Assembly (NCBI GenBank): GCA_033721915.1
Contig: JAWWAC010000022.1
Span: 1 to 44,567, forward strand
From: REBR01 sp033721915
GTDB lineage: Bacteria; Pseudomonadota; Gammaproteobacteria; Pseudomonadales; Oleiphilaceae
Direction: 5' to 3'
DNA: 44,567 nt
In this document: piece by piece, positions 31,334 through 38,772 of the stretch
Numbering within the stretch: position 1 is the first letter of the stretch
How the letters are laid out: each line of letters opens with the position of its first letter
Program-made: the position numbers and the translations under genes
Notes under the pieces: model-generated
What the model was told of the DNA's origin: nothing
The model's input: only the letters and a program-made list of their open reading frames with translations
The model's database searches: none

Positions 31334-32455
31334 ATGGCACTGAGCCTGATTACCAACCTCCCGTCACTGCGTGCCGGTAACCAGCTGCTGAAAGCCCAGG
31401 CGAGCACCAACCTTGCCCTGGCCCGGCTTGCCTCCGGATTTCGGATCAACTCCGCCAGAGACGACGCCGCGGGCCTGGCCATCGCCACCCGGTTTTCCGC
31501 CCAGATCAGCGGCCAGAACGTGGCCCGTCGCAATGCGGCGGACGGCATCTCGCTGGCACAGACCGCCGAGGGGGCCCTCAACGAGATCACCAGTAACCTG
31601 CAGCGGATCCGCGAGCTGTCACTGCAGTCCGCCAATGCCACCAACAGCGATTCTGACCGGCAGGCACTGGATGCGGAGGTGCAGCAACGCATTGAGGAAA
31701 TCGACCGCATCGCCAGCCAGACGGCCTTCAATGGCCTGAAGGTGCTGGATGGCAGTCTCGAAGAACTGAGATTCCAGGTAGGTGCCAATGTGGGCCAGAC
31801 CATCAGCCTGGACCTGCAGCTGGGGGTGCGTGCCAGTCAGGTGGGGTCGGTGGCGCAGGAGGTACTGGGCTTTGATGATACGGCCTTTACCGATGGCGGC
31901 CTGACCAACGCCGCCAGCCTGAGCCTGACTGTGGGGGAGGGTGTGGCGGTGACCGTTGATCTGGCGGCGGGCCTGACCCGTGAGGAGATAGCACTGGCCA
32001 TTCGTGAGGTGGAGGTGCCCGGGCTGGTAACAGCGGAGATCGACGGTGCGGGGCTGCGACTGCTGGCCGGTGAGTCCATCACCCTGGGGGAGGATTTCCC
32101 GACCCTGTTTGAGAATGCACCGTTAGTCATTGAGCTGAGCGGTTCACTGGCCGACGGATCCATCACGACGGTGGCCGGAGCCAACGCCAGTATCCTGCGC
32201 TCAGACAACGCGCTGGAGTCGGTCAACCGCCTGCGCAGCCAGCTGGGGGCCATACAGAACCGCTTTGAGTCCACCATCAACAACCTGGACAACAGCACCG
32301 AGAGCCTCTCTGCCGCCCGCAGTCGCATAGTGGATGCGGATTTCGCGGCGGAAGCCGCCCGACTGATTCGCTCACAGATCCTGGAGCAGGTGGCCATCGC
32401 CATTCTGGCCCAGGCCAATAGCCGTCCGCAGCAGATACTGCCGTTGCTGGGCTAA
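31334..32455 (+). CDS. Second flagellin (373 aa) with an atypical N-terminus
   Basis: A flagellin with intact D1 helices (RLASGFRINSARDDAAGLAI, DGISLAQTAEGALNEIT, RIASQTAFNGLKVLDGS) and C-terminal D1/D0 (QLGAIQNRFESTINNLDN, SRIVDADFAAEAARLIR, ILAQANSRPQQILPLLG). The first 25 residues deviate: MALSLITNLPSLRAGNQLLK replaces the usual INTN(V/I)ASxNAQ pattern. The central domain is short and unrelated to those of the other two flagellins. It is divergent from the large flagellin. It may be a minor or regionally placed flagellin. The promoter is only a partial sigma-28 match and the ribosome site is weak, which fits low expression. Confidence 0.9.
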   Translation: MALSLITNLPSLRAGNQLLKAQASTNLALARLASGFRINSARDDAAGLAIATRFSAQISGQNVARRNAADGISLAQTAEGALNEITSNLQRIRELSLQSANATNSDSDRQALDAEVQQRIEEIDRIASQTAFNGLKVLDGSLEELRFQVGANVGQTISLDLQLGVRASQVGSVAQEVLGFDDTAFTDGGLTNAASLSLTVGEGVAVTVDLAAGLTREEIALAIREVEVPGLVTAEIDGAGLRLLAGESITLGEDFPTLFENAPLVIELSGSLADGSITTVAGANASILRSDNALESVNRLRSQLGAIQNRFESTINNLDNSTESLSAARSRIVDADFAAEAARLIRSQILEQVAIAILAQANSRPQQILPLLG

Positions 32456-32617
32456 CCGCACCTTAAAATCCGTACCGGATTGTCATGGATGGCCTGCTCG
32501 CCGGTGACCCAGAGCCGTGACTTCTCCTCCCAGTGCATTCTCTTGGCGATCCCTGACGGAAAGGCTATCCTCATGCAGTCAACGCCTCCCCCAAACAAGC
32601 ATGGTTTTTAAAAGTTT

Positions 32618-34738
32618 ATGGCACCCACAAAGCAGGAAGTCGCCCAGCAGTTTCTTCGCCGCCGGGATAATAACCTCCGTTTTTTCCAGAAGACCCAGCC
32701 AGCCCTGTACAGGCACTTCCAGTCCTTCAGGATGAGCCGGGTGGAGGTGCAGGTGGGTACGGAAGGGAGCGATGTGGACCTGGTGGTGGACGGTCAGTCC
32801 TGGTACCAGGGGCGGGCCAAAGCCCATGGAACGGAAGAGGCAAAGCAGTTCCTGGCAGAGTATCAGCCCGGTAAAACCGTACAATCCATCGTGCCCCCTT
32901 TTGCAGAGAGTATAAACAGAAGCCTGTTTACCTCTGAGTATCAAAGGCAGTGCCTGGAAAAGTCGGCGGTGACTCAGGACAATTTTGCGGGTTTCAGGAT
33001 GAGCAACTTCCTGCCCTCGGTGATCTTCATGGGGGTGGGGCTTGGCTACCACATTGAAGCGGTGTCCCGTCAGGTGGACATTGTGGACGCCATTATCTTC
33101 GAGCCGGACGACGAGGTCTTTGCCGCCTCCCTCTTCACTGTGGACTGGGCGGCTGTCTGTCAGCGCTTCCAGGGTCGCAAGGGGTATTCGCTGCGGTTTC
33201 TGATCACACCGTCGGGCAGGACGGACCAGCAACTGCAGGAGCTTCTGGAGCGCGAGGTGCATAAATCGGCCCCACTGTTTCCCGTGATCTCCTCTTACTT
33301 CAATCACCGGGGCCAGACCCGGATGAATGAGCTGGCACTGTCCATCGGGCGTGATACGTCAGCGCACCTGACCACCTGGGGGAATTACGACGACGAACTC
33401 AGGCGCATGAACAACATGCTTCACAACACCCGGCAGACGATACCCCTGCTAAAGCCCGAATCGGTTAACAGGTCTTCTCTGCCTGTGCTGATCGTGGGCA
33501 GTGGTCCTTCCATTGACGGGCGTATGGAGCAGATCAGGCAGTTGCGTTCACAGGTCATTCTGGTTTCAGCGGGCACGGGGATCCGGGCATTAACAGCCAA
33601 CGGTCTGTCCCCGGACTTCCACGTTGAGCTGGACCCCCAATATTCCGTTTATCAGCACCTGGTGGATGTGGATCAGGAGATGACCCGGGAAACGACGCTG
33701 CTGGCCGTGGCGGAGGTGAACCCTCTGGTGACAGAGCTGTTTCGCCATTGCCACTTCTATGTGAAGGACAGGAGCCCCTATCCGGCGCTCTTTGATGCCC
33801 AGGATTACGCATTCAGGCTCTGTAACCCCACCTGTACCAACGCGGCATTATCCCTGTTCGTTCAGCTGGGCTTCAGGAACCTGTTCCTGCTGGGATGCGA
33901 TTACGGCTTTCAATCCGCGGAAAAACACCACTCAGGGGCTTCCGTGTACCGTGAGGAAGGTGCCTCGGAGATTTCCCGGGCTTTCAAGGAGCGCACTCGC
34001 AGTCGTTACCATAAAAAGAATCTCTTTTTGGTGGACGGTGTGAGTGGAGAGCCGGTTTACACCAAGGCGGACTATCACGGCGCCAAAAAAGAAATAGAGA
34101 CCCAGATTCGGTACTGGAAAAAAGAGCATGACGAGGTTCAGGTCCGCAACTGCTCTGACGGAGCCGTTATAGAGGGGGCTCCGTGGATGAGTGGCGACGA
34201 CTTTATGGCCTCAGTCAGGCTGCAGCAGGAAGAGGTGCCGCAATCCAGTGTGCTCCGTGGCCTTCTTCCCACCACAGAGCTGTCCACTGCCCCTGACCAG
34301 CAGAAAGCCATAGTGGACGGTGTCAACAGGGGGTTGCGGGAGCGGGCAACCCAGCTAAAGGAAGCGCTCAGCGGTTTTCAGCTGAGAGGCAAAAAAGACA
34401 TCAGCCGGGCGTCACGCTTTGTCTCGGCCGTGAATGAGAGGCGGGACCCTTCAGCGGCTCAACGCACAGCCGCCCACCTTTTATCAGGCACCACCAAGTG
34501 GTTTCTGGTGGCCGGCTTCAGTCACGCCATGGCCCATGAAGACGGGCCGGCAGTCAACAGCTTTCTGAAAGGGTGGCAGAACACCTTTAATGCTTTATTG
34601 CATGAAATCCCGGAGCATTTCAGCAAGAGACTTTCCCGGAGACTGCCTGTCAGCGAGGATCCTCTGGTTACCCGGGGGAAGTGGGAGGCTGAAGTTGACG
34701 CAGCAGAAACGCCTTCCCCAGAGGGTGGCCAGGGCTAA
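32618..34738 (+). CDS. Maf-type flagellin glycosyltransferase
   Basis: A 706-aa motility accessory factor. These enzymes transfer nonulosonic acids (pseudaminic or legionaminic type) to Ser/Thr of flagellin in the cytoplasm. The central domain holds the family blocks VLIVGSGPSIDGRMEQIRQL (nucleotide-sugar site), VSAGTGIRALTANGLSPDFHVELDP, CNPTCTNAALSLFVQLGFRN and LLGCDYGF. The N-terminal part has IFMGVGLGYHIEAV. It lies between flagellins 2 and 3, as is usual for the family. No nonulosonic acid synthesis genes are in the window. The base composition looks lower in GC than the flanking genes, with more AAA and AGG codons, which suggests transfer. The ribosome site is weak (AAAAG). Confidence 0.93.
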   Translation: MAPTKQEVAQQFLRRRDNNLRFFQKTQPALYRHFQSFRMSRVEVQVGTEGSDVDLVVDGQSWYQGRAKAHGTEEAKQFLAEYQPGKTVQSIVPPFAESINRSLFTSEYQRQCLEKSAVTQDNFAGFRMSNFLPSVIFMGVGLGYHIEAVSRQVDIVDAIIFEPDDEVFAASLFTVDWAAVCQRFQGRKGYSLRFLITPSGRTDQQLQELLEREVHKSAPLFPVISSYFNHRGQTRMNELALSIGRDTSAHLTTWGNYDDELRRMNNMLHNTRQTIPLLKPESVNRSSLPVLIVGSGPSIDGRMEQIRQLRSQVILVSAGTGIRALTANGLSPDFHVELDPQYSVYQHLVDVDQEMTRETTLLAVAEVNPLVTELFRHCHFYVKDRSPYPALFDAQDYAFRLCNPTCTNAALSLFVQLGFRNLFLLGCDYGFQSAEKHHSGASVYREEGASEISRAFKERTRSRYHKKNLFLVDGVSGEPVYTKADYHGAKKEIETQIRYWKKEHDEVQVRNCSDGAVIEGAPWMSGDDFMASVRLQQEEVPQSSVLRGLLPTTELSTAPDQQKAIVDGVNRGLRERATQLKEALSGFQLRGKKDISRASRFVSAVNERRDPSAAQRTAAHLLSGTTKWFLVAGFSHAMAHEDGPAVNSFLKGWQNTFNALLHEIPEHFSKRLSRRLPVSEDPLVTRGKWEAEVDAAETPSPEGGQG

Positions 34739-34772
34739 TTACATACCCTTACAAACTAAGTGAATTTTCTTT

Positions 34773-34799
34773 TAAAGATCCCTGGGCGACCGCCGTTAA
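34773..34799 (+). promoter_or_regulatory. Sigma-28 (FliA) promoter of flagellin 3
   Basis: TAAA (34773-34776), exactly 15 bases, then GCCGTTAA (34792-34799). It matches TAAA-N15-GCCGATAA at all but one position and lies 84 bases before the ATG. Confidence 0.9.
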
Positions 34800-34882
34800 G
34801 AGATACAGAAGGCAACGGCACCGGTTCACCGGCTGGCCCGGCGCCTCTGCTCACTTAAGCCAACGCAGGCAGGAGAATCATC

Positions 34883-36043
34883 ATGGCACTTGGAATCAAC
34901 ACCAACGTTGCATCAATCAGCGCCCAGAATGCACTCAGCCGCTCCCAGAACCAGAACGACCAGGCTCTGCAGCGTCTGTCCACCGGTCTTCGCATCAACT
35001 CCGCCAAGGACGATGCTGCGGGCCTGGCCATCTCAACCCGTTTCGAATCCCAGATCAGCGGCCTGGATGTGGCCACCCGGAATGCCAACGACGGCATCTC
35101 ACTGGCCCAGACCGCCGAAGGCGCACTGAACGAGATCACCAACAACCTGCAGCGTGTCCGCGAGCTGGCCGTCCAGTCCGCCAACGCCACCAACAGTGCC
35201 TCCGACCGTGAAGCCCTGAACCAGGAAGTGCAGCAGCGTCTGGAAGAAGTGGACCGGATCGCCAGCCAGACCAGCTTTAACGGCCTGAACGTGCTGGACG
35301 GCTCTCTGGACCTGCAGAACTTCCAGGTGGGTGCCAACGCCGGTCAGACCATTGCCGTGGATCTGGCGCAAAGCACCCGGACCGCTGATTTCGGTCAGCT
35401 GGCACTCGGAACCGCCGCGTTTGCAGCAAGTGGTGTGACCGAAGCCAGTGGTACCTTTACTGCGGCAGTCGGTGATGCTGATGCGATTACGGTTAACTTC
35501 GACTTCTCCGAATTCAACTTTACCAGTGGTAACCTGGATGCCGGTCAGGACGCAGAGGTTCTCCAGTCTGCTGCCGATCAGATCAATGACGAGTTTGGCG
35601 GATCACTGATCGCATCCGTTAACGATGCAGGGGATGGCCTGGAGTTCCGCTCCACTGAGGCACTCTCTGAGGTAGCTTCTGCCAACTCCGGTCTGACACC
35701 CGCAGCGACAGACTTTGCGGTGGAGAATGGCAGTCTGGACTCCGTGTCGGTGGAGACAGTCAACGGTGCCAATGATACGATCCTGCGAATGGACGCCGCA
35801 CTGGATACGGTGAACGACTTCCGCAGTGAGCTGGGTGCCATCCAGAACCGCTTCGAGTCCACCATTGCCAACCTGGCGACCACCTCCGAGAACCTGTCTG
35901 CCTCCAACAGCCGGATCCGTGATGCGGACTTCGCGGCGGAAACCGCCAAACTGTCCCAGTCACAGGTACTGCAGCAGGCCGGTATCTCGGTACTGGCACA
36001 GGCCAACGCACGGCCCCAGCAGGTACTGTCCCTGCTCCAGTAA
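34883..36043 (+). CDS. fliC: Third flagellin (386 aa)
   Basis: A flagellin of ordinary length. Canonical start MALGINTNVASISAQNALSR, D1 block RLSTGLRINSAKDDAAGLAI, DGISLAQTAEGALNEIT, and canonical end ELGAIQNRFESTIANLATT, SRIRDADFAAETAKLSQ, LAQANARPQQVLSLLQ. The central domain (about 175-295) is acidic, rich in Asp and Ser, and contains one hook-IN-like strand set (ITVNFDFSEFNFTSG). It shares the NLQR-x-REL-x-x-QSANATNS region with flagellin 2, so those two are the closer pair. GGCAGGAGAATCATC precedes the ATG. A near-perfect sigma-28 promoter and the flaG gene behind it mark it as the likely main filament protein. Confidence 0.96.
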   Translation: MALGINTNVASISAQNALSRSQNQNDQALQRLSTGLRINSAKDDAAGLAISTRFESQISGLDVATRNANDGISLAQTAEGALNEITNNLQRVRELAVQSANATNSASDREALNQEVQQRLEEVDRIASQTSFNGLNVLDGSLDLQNFQVGANAGQTIAVDLAQSTRTADFGQLALGTAAFAASGVTEASGTFTAAVGDADAITVNFDFSEFNFTSGNLDAGQDAEVLQSAADQINDEFGGSLIASVNDAGDGLEFRSTEALSEVASANSGLTPAATDFAVENGSLDSVSVETVNGANDTILRMDAALDTVNDFRSELGAIQNRFESTIANLATTSENLSASNSRIRDADFAAETAKLSQSQVLQQAGISVLAQANARPQQVLSLLQ

Positions 36044-36059
36044 ACGGAGCCTTGAGGCG

Positions 36060-36083
36060 ACCGCCACCCTCCGGGGTGGCGGT
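36060..36083 (+). other. Hairpin between flagellin 3 and flaG
   Basis: ACCGCCACCC (36060-36069), loop TCCG, GGGTGGCGGT (36074-36083): a perfect 10-bp stem with only a weak following T stretch (TCTGTCG). It may act as a partial terminator or RNA stabiliser that keeps flagellin output well above FlaG. Confidence 0.65.
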
Positions 36084-36124
36084 TCTGTCGTGACAGGCCC
36101 CAGTAAGGCCAAGCGAGGTGAGTT

Positions 36125-36589
36125 ATGAGTGACGTAAACCTGAACAGTCCGAACCTGACGCCGCGTTCCAGCACCAATAGTGGTTCCAGTGGAGAGCAGC
36201 GTTCGGCCCGGGCGTCTTCATCAACTCCCGCTGAAGGTAACAGCAATTTCAGCCCGAGCCGTTCACGCAGTATTGGCAGTGCCCCACGCCTGGAGAATGT
36301 GTCCAGGGCAGAGGGTGTCAGTGAGTCCCGTGCCGCAGTGGCACAGGAGAAAGCGCAGGAGCAGCGTGAAGCACTCAACGGAGCGGTTTCTCAACTCAAT
36401 GACTTTGTGCAGTCGGTACAGCGGAATCTGGAATTTGAAGTGGACGATGACAGCGGACGCACCATTGTCCGGGTGGTCGACCAGCAAACGGACGAAGTGA
36501 TCCGTGAGATTCCCGATGAGCTGGCTCTGCGGCTGGCCGAGAACCTGAAGCAGGATGAGCCGCTGGTGTTGCTCAACATCCGCGTCTGA
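36125..36589 (+). CDS. flaG: Flagellar protein FlaG
   Basis: A 154-aa protein. The conserved FlaG domain occupies about 85-152 (ALNGAVSQLNDFVQSVQRN, LEFEVDDDSGRTIVRVVDQQ, VIREIPDELALRLAENL). It is preceded by a long Ser/Asn-rich disordered region of about 80 residues. FlaG tunes filament length in polar flagellates and is normally next to flagellin and fliD, as here. GAGGTGAG precedes the ATG. It is probably read from the flagellin 3 promoter through a leaky hairpin and ends at a strong terminator. Confidence 0.92.
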   Translation: MSDVNLNSPNLTPRSSTNSGSSGEQRSARASSSTPAEGNSNFSPSRSRSIGSAPRLENVSRAEGVSESRAAVAQEKAQEQREALNGAVSQLNDFVQSVQRNLEFEVDDDSGRTIVRVVDQQTDEVIREIPDELALRLAENLKQDEPLVLLNIRV

Positions 36590-36609
36590 TTCACAGCAAG
36601 CTACATGAA

Positions 36610-36641
36610 AGGCGGTTCCCGAAAGGGGACCGCTTTTTTTT
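36610..36641 (+). terminator. Rho-independent terminator after flaG
   Basis: An 11-bp stem (36610-36620 with 36625-36635, including two G-T pairs), a GAAA tetraloop and a T8 run to 36641. It closes the fliC-flaG unit and separates it from the sigma factor locus. Confidence 0.93.
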
Positions 36642-36685
36642 GTCACTGTGAAATGCATTGCCTGTTAGAGGTGTCGTGTCTGCCT

Positions 36686-36699
36686 GTAATGGGCATTAC
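36686..36699. promoter_or_regulatory. Palindrome upstream of the ECF sigma gene
   Basis: GTAATG-GG-CATTAC: a perfect 6-bp inverted repeat with a 2-base centre, 36 bases before the -35 of the candidate ECF promoter. This is a typical activator position, but no regulator is known. Confidence 0.45.
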
Positions 36700-36735
36700 C
36701 GGAGTCATCGCAGTGAAGTGGATTGCAAGTCGGTA

Positions 36736-36765
36736 GTAACATTCAGAAAATGACAGTGTCTTTTG
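36736..36765 (+). promoter_or_regulatory. Candidate autoregulated ECF promoter of the sigma gene
   Basis: GTAACAT (36736-36742), 15 bases, GTCTTTTG (36758-36765). The same arrangement precedes the short zinc-finger gene at 38334-38363. ECF promoters commonly have AAC in the -35 and GTC in the -10 with this spacing. The -10 ends about six bases before the ATG, so the transcript would be leaderless or nearly so. Confidence 0.7.
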
Positions 36766-36769
36766 CACA

Positions 36770-37399
36770 ATGACGGGAAAACAATCAGTGGCCAGTGACA
36801 CAGAGGAACAGGCATTGATCGACGGCTTGCGCCGGCGCGATCAGTCCGCTTATCAAAAGGCCGTGCGTCTTTACTCTGGCGCCATGATGGCCGCCGCACG
36901 GAGTATGGTGGACCCGGCCACGGCAGAGGACCTGGTGCAGGAGACCTGGCTGGTGGTGATTGACGCCATCGACGGTTTCGAGGGGCGCTCCGCATTGAAA
37001 ACCTGGTTGTGCACCATTGTCGCCAACCGGGCCCGCAACCGGCTGCGCAGCCGCAAGCGTGAGGTGCTGACGGACTTCCAGTCGCCACTGGATCCGGCCA
37101 TGGAGGCACGCTTCAGCCAGGGCGGCCAGTGGAGTCAGCCCACGGCACACTGGGGGGCCGAGTCGGCAGAGGCGCTGATGGAAAACGAGGCGCTCAGGAA
37201 CTGCATTGACAAGCATGTACAGGCGTTGCCGGAGTCCCAGCGTTCAGTGCTGGCACTGCGTGACATGCAGGGACTGAAGTCCGAGGAGGTCAGCCAGATT
37301 GTGGGCCTCAGTGAAGGCAATGTGCGGGTGCTTCTGCACCGGGCGAGGCAGCGGATTTTTACCATGATTGAGGGCTTCCGCAAGAATGGCCGCTGCTGA
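36770..37399 (+). CDS. ECF (sigma-70 group IV) RNA polymerase sigma factor
   Basis: A 209-aa RpoE-like sigma factor. Region 2 spans about 22-97 (AYQKAVRLYSGAMMAAARSMV, the core-binding AEDLVQETWLVVIDAIDGFE, the -10 reading ALKTWLCTIVANRARNRLRSR). A linker of about 45 residues follows, then region 4 at about 143-197 (PESQRSVLALRDMQGLKSEEVSQIVGLSEGNVRVLLHRAR with the -35 recognition helix). No C-terminal SnoaL extension, so it is not of ECF41 architecture. No ribosome site is visible before the ATG, which fits the leaderless transcript predicted from the promoter. It is followed after 60 bases by a zinc-finger/AhpD fusion, its likely anti-sigma factor. Confidence 0.93.
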   Translation: MTGKQSVASDTEEQALIDGLRRRDQSAYQKAVRLYSGAMMAAARSMVDPATAEDLVQETWLVVIDAIDGFEGRSALKTWLCTIVANRARNRLRSRKREVLTDFQSPLDPAMEARFSQGGQWSQPTAHWGAESAEALMENEALRNCIDKHVQALPESQRSVLALRDMQGLKSEEVSQIVGLSEGNVRVLLHRARQRIFTMIEGFRKNGRC

Positions 37400-37459
37400 A
37401 AACAGGCACAGGTCCCTTGCGGTGACAAGCTTGGGGCAGACGTTAAAAGTGGAAGTATT

Positions 37460-38290
37460 ATGCTGAATTGTCGTGATGTGACCCGCCTGGCCAGCGACTG
37501 GATTGACGGGGAGTTGCCCCTTAGGGACCGGCTGAGGGTGCGGACGCATCTGTGGATGTGCCGTCACTGCCGGCGTTTCATGGCGGGCTTTGAGGCGGGG
37601 CGTGATCTGCTCCGTAAGACCAGCCAGTCGCCAGTGCCGGCGCGGTTCTATACCCAGCTGGACCGTGCCATTGAGCAGCAGCTGCGTCGCCAGTCCGGCC
37701 CCGCTGTCGTTGCCGCAGAGACCTTCAGCCCGGCTGAGGAAGCCAGCAATCAGCCCTTTGTGGAGGGGGTCGCCGAGACCGACAATCACAAGGTGCGGCG
37801 CATCTTTGCGGACATAGAAGCCCGTGAGGGGCATGTGCCCAACCTCTTCAGGGCCTATGCCCATCACCCGGAAATACTGGAGCATAACTGGAACCGGGTG
37901 AAGACGCTGATGTACGACGGCATCCTGTCACTGCGGCTGAAAAACGCCATCGCTGCGGTGGTCTCGCAGGACAACGGCTGTGAGTATTGCGTGGTGTATC
38001 ATTCCAGCATGTTGCAGACGCTGGGCATGACACCCCGGCAGGTGGAGGCGTTGCTGCATCAGGACCAGGCACCGGGTTTTGCGCCACAGGAGGCGGCCCT
38101 GCTGCAACTGGCCCGCCACTCCAACCGGGACCCACAAGGCACCACACTGGCGCTGATTGATCAGGCCCGTGAAGCCGGTGCCAGGGAGGCGGCACTGATT
38201 GAAGCGCTGGGCGTGATGGAACTCTATTCCTCATTCAACAAATTTCTGGATACCCTCAAGATTCCACTGGATGTGGCCGCCGGGGAATAA
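37460..38290 (+). CDS. Zinc-finger anti-sigma domain fused to an AhpD/CMD peroxidase-like domain
   Basis: A 276-aa cytosolic fusion. Residues 1-44 form a zf-HC2/ZAS-type zinc finger with ligands Cys4, His30, Cys34 and Cys37 (THLWMCRHCRRF), the fold that binds ECF sigma factors. A linker runs to about 105. The rest is an alkylhydroperoxidase-D/carboxymuconolactone decarboxylase fold of the 'peroxidase-related' type (GHVPNLFRAYAHHPEILEHNW, NGCEYCVVYHSSML). The redox Cys174 and Cys177 and His181 are present. The Glu that lies 12 residues before the first Cys in AhpD (proton relay) is Asn162 here, so the domain may sense rather than catalyse. GGAAG precedes the ATG. Its position after the sigma gene and the ZAS fold make it the likely redox-controlled anti-sigma factor; no transmembrane segment is present. 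Confidence 0.85.
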   Translation: MLNCRDVTRLASDWIDGELPLRDRLRVRTHLWMCRHCRRFMAGFEAGRDLLRKTSQSPVPARFYTQLDRAIEQQLRRQSGPAVVAAETFSPAEEASNQPFVEGVAETDNHKVRRIFADIEAREGHVPNLFRAYAHHPEILEHNWNRVKTLMYDGILSLRLKNAIAAVVSQDNGCEYCVVYHSSMLQTLGMTPRQVEALLHQDQAPGFAPQEAALLQLARHSNRDPQGTTLALIDQAREAGAREAALIEALGVMELYSSFNKFLDTLKIPLDVAAGE

Positions 38291-38333
38291 TGCCCCGGTT
38301 CTCCACAGCCCCTCTCTGACCAAATCCCTCTCT

Positions 38334-38363
38334 GTAACATCGTCCGACTGCCCTTGTCTCTTG
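38334..38363 (+). promoter_or_regulatory. Candidate ECF promoter of the short zinc-finger gene
   Basis: GTAACAT (38334-38340), 15 bases, GTCTCTTG (38356-38363). It differs from the element before the sigma gene at only one of the 15 fixed positions. A TGTCTC-TT-GAGACA inverted repeat (38355-38368) overlaps the -10. The leader to the ATG would be about 35 bases. Confidence 0.68.
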
Positions 38364-38403
38364 AGACAGATACCGACAACAAACAGGGGCAGGCCTTCTC
38401 TCC

Positions 38404-38685
38404 ATGCTTAAGTGCCGTGACATGACCTTGCTGGCAAGTGATTACATCGATGGCCGACTCAGGTGGCGCAAACGCCTGTCGGTGTGGATGCATCTGATGC
38501 TATGCCCCCCCTGCCGGGGGTTCATGGCCAACTTCCGCCTGGCCGTGCAGGTACTGCAGGGCCAGACGCCGCCGGAAATACAGCCAGAGACGCTGGAACA
38601 GTTTGACCGGGCGGTGCGGGAGGCGCTGGAGCGACGGCTGTCAGAGAAGTCCGGCAAGTCAGGCCCCCGATCCGACAAACACTAG
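38404..38685 (+). CDS. Short zf-HC2 zinc-finger protein, paralogue of the fusion's N-terminus
   Basis: A 93-aa protein. Its first 44 residues match the zinc-finger domain of the upstream fusion at 27 positions, with identical ligands Cys4, His30, Cys34 and Cys37 (MHLMLCPPCRGF). The rest is a helix-rich tail (PETLEQFDRAVREALERRL) that parallels the linker helix of the fusion (FYTQLDRAIEQQLRRQ). It therefore looks like a duplicate of the fusion gene without the AhpD domain. It may be a second, redox-blind anti-sigma factor giving negative feedback, since its promoter matches the sigma's own. It is 113 bases downstream of the fusion. Confidence 0.8.
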   Translation: MLKCRDMTLLASDYIDGRLRWRKRLSVWMHLMLCPPCRGFMANFRLAVQVLQGQTPPEIQPETLEQFDRAVREALERRLSEKSGKSGPRSDKH

Positions 38686-38772
38686 ACAAGCCGGTTTCCG
38701 GCACAGGCGGATTTGAGGAAGCAGGGACGCTTTTTCCTGTCAGTCATTCTTGTAACGGTGAAGGCGCGGGTC

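Noticed and set aside
32456..32617. Sigma-54 or sigma-28 promoter for the Maf gene
   Set aside because: TAAA and GG...CG fragments occur, but none has the matching second element at correct spacing.
37400..37459. Third ECF-type promoter before the fusion gene
   Set aside because: GTCCCTTG at 37412 resembles the -10, but no GTAACAT lies at the required distance upstream.
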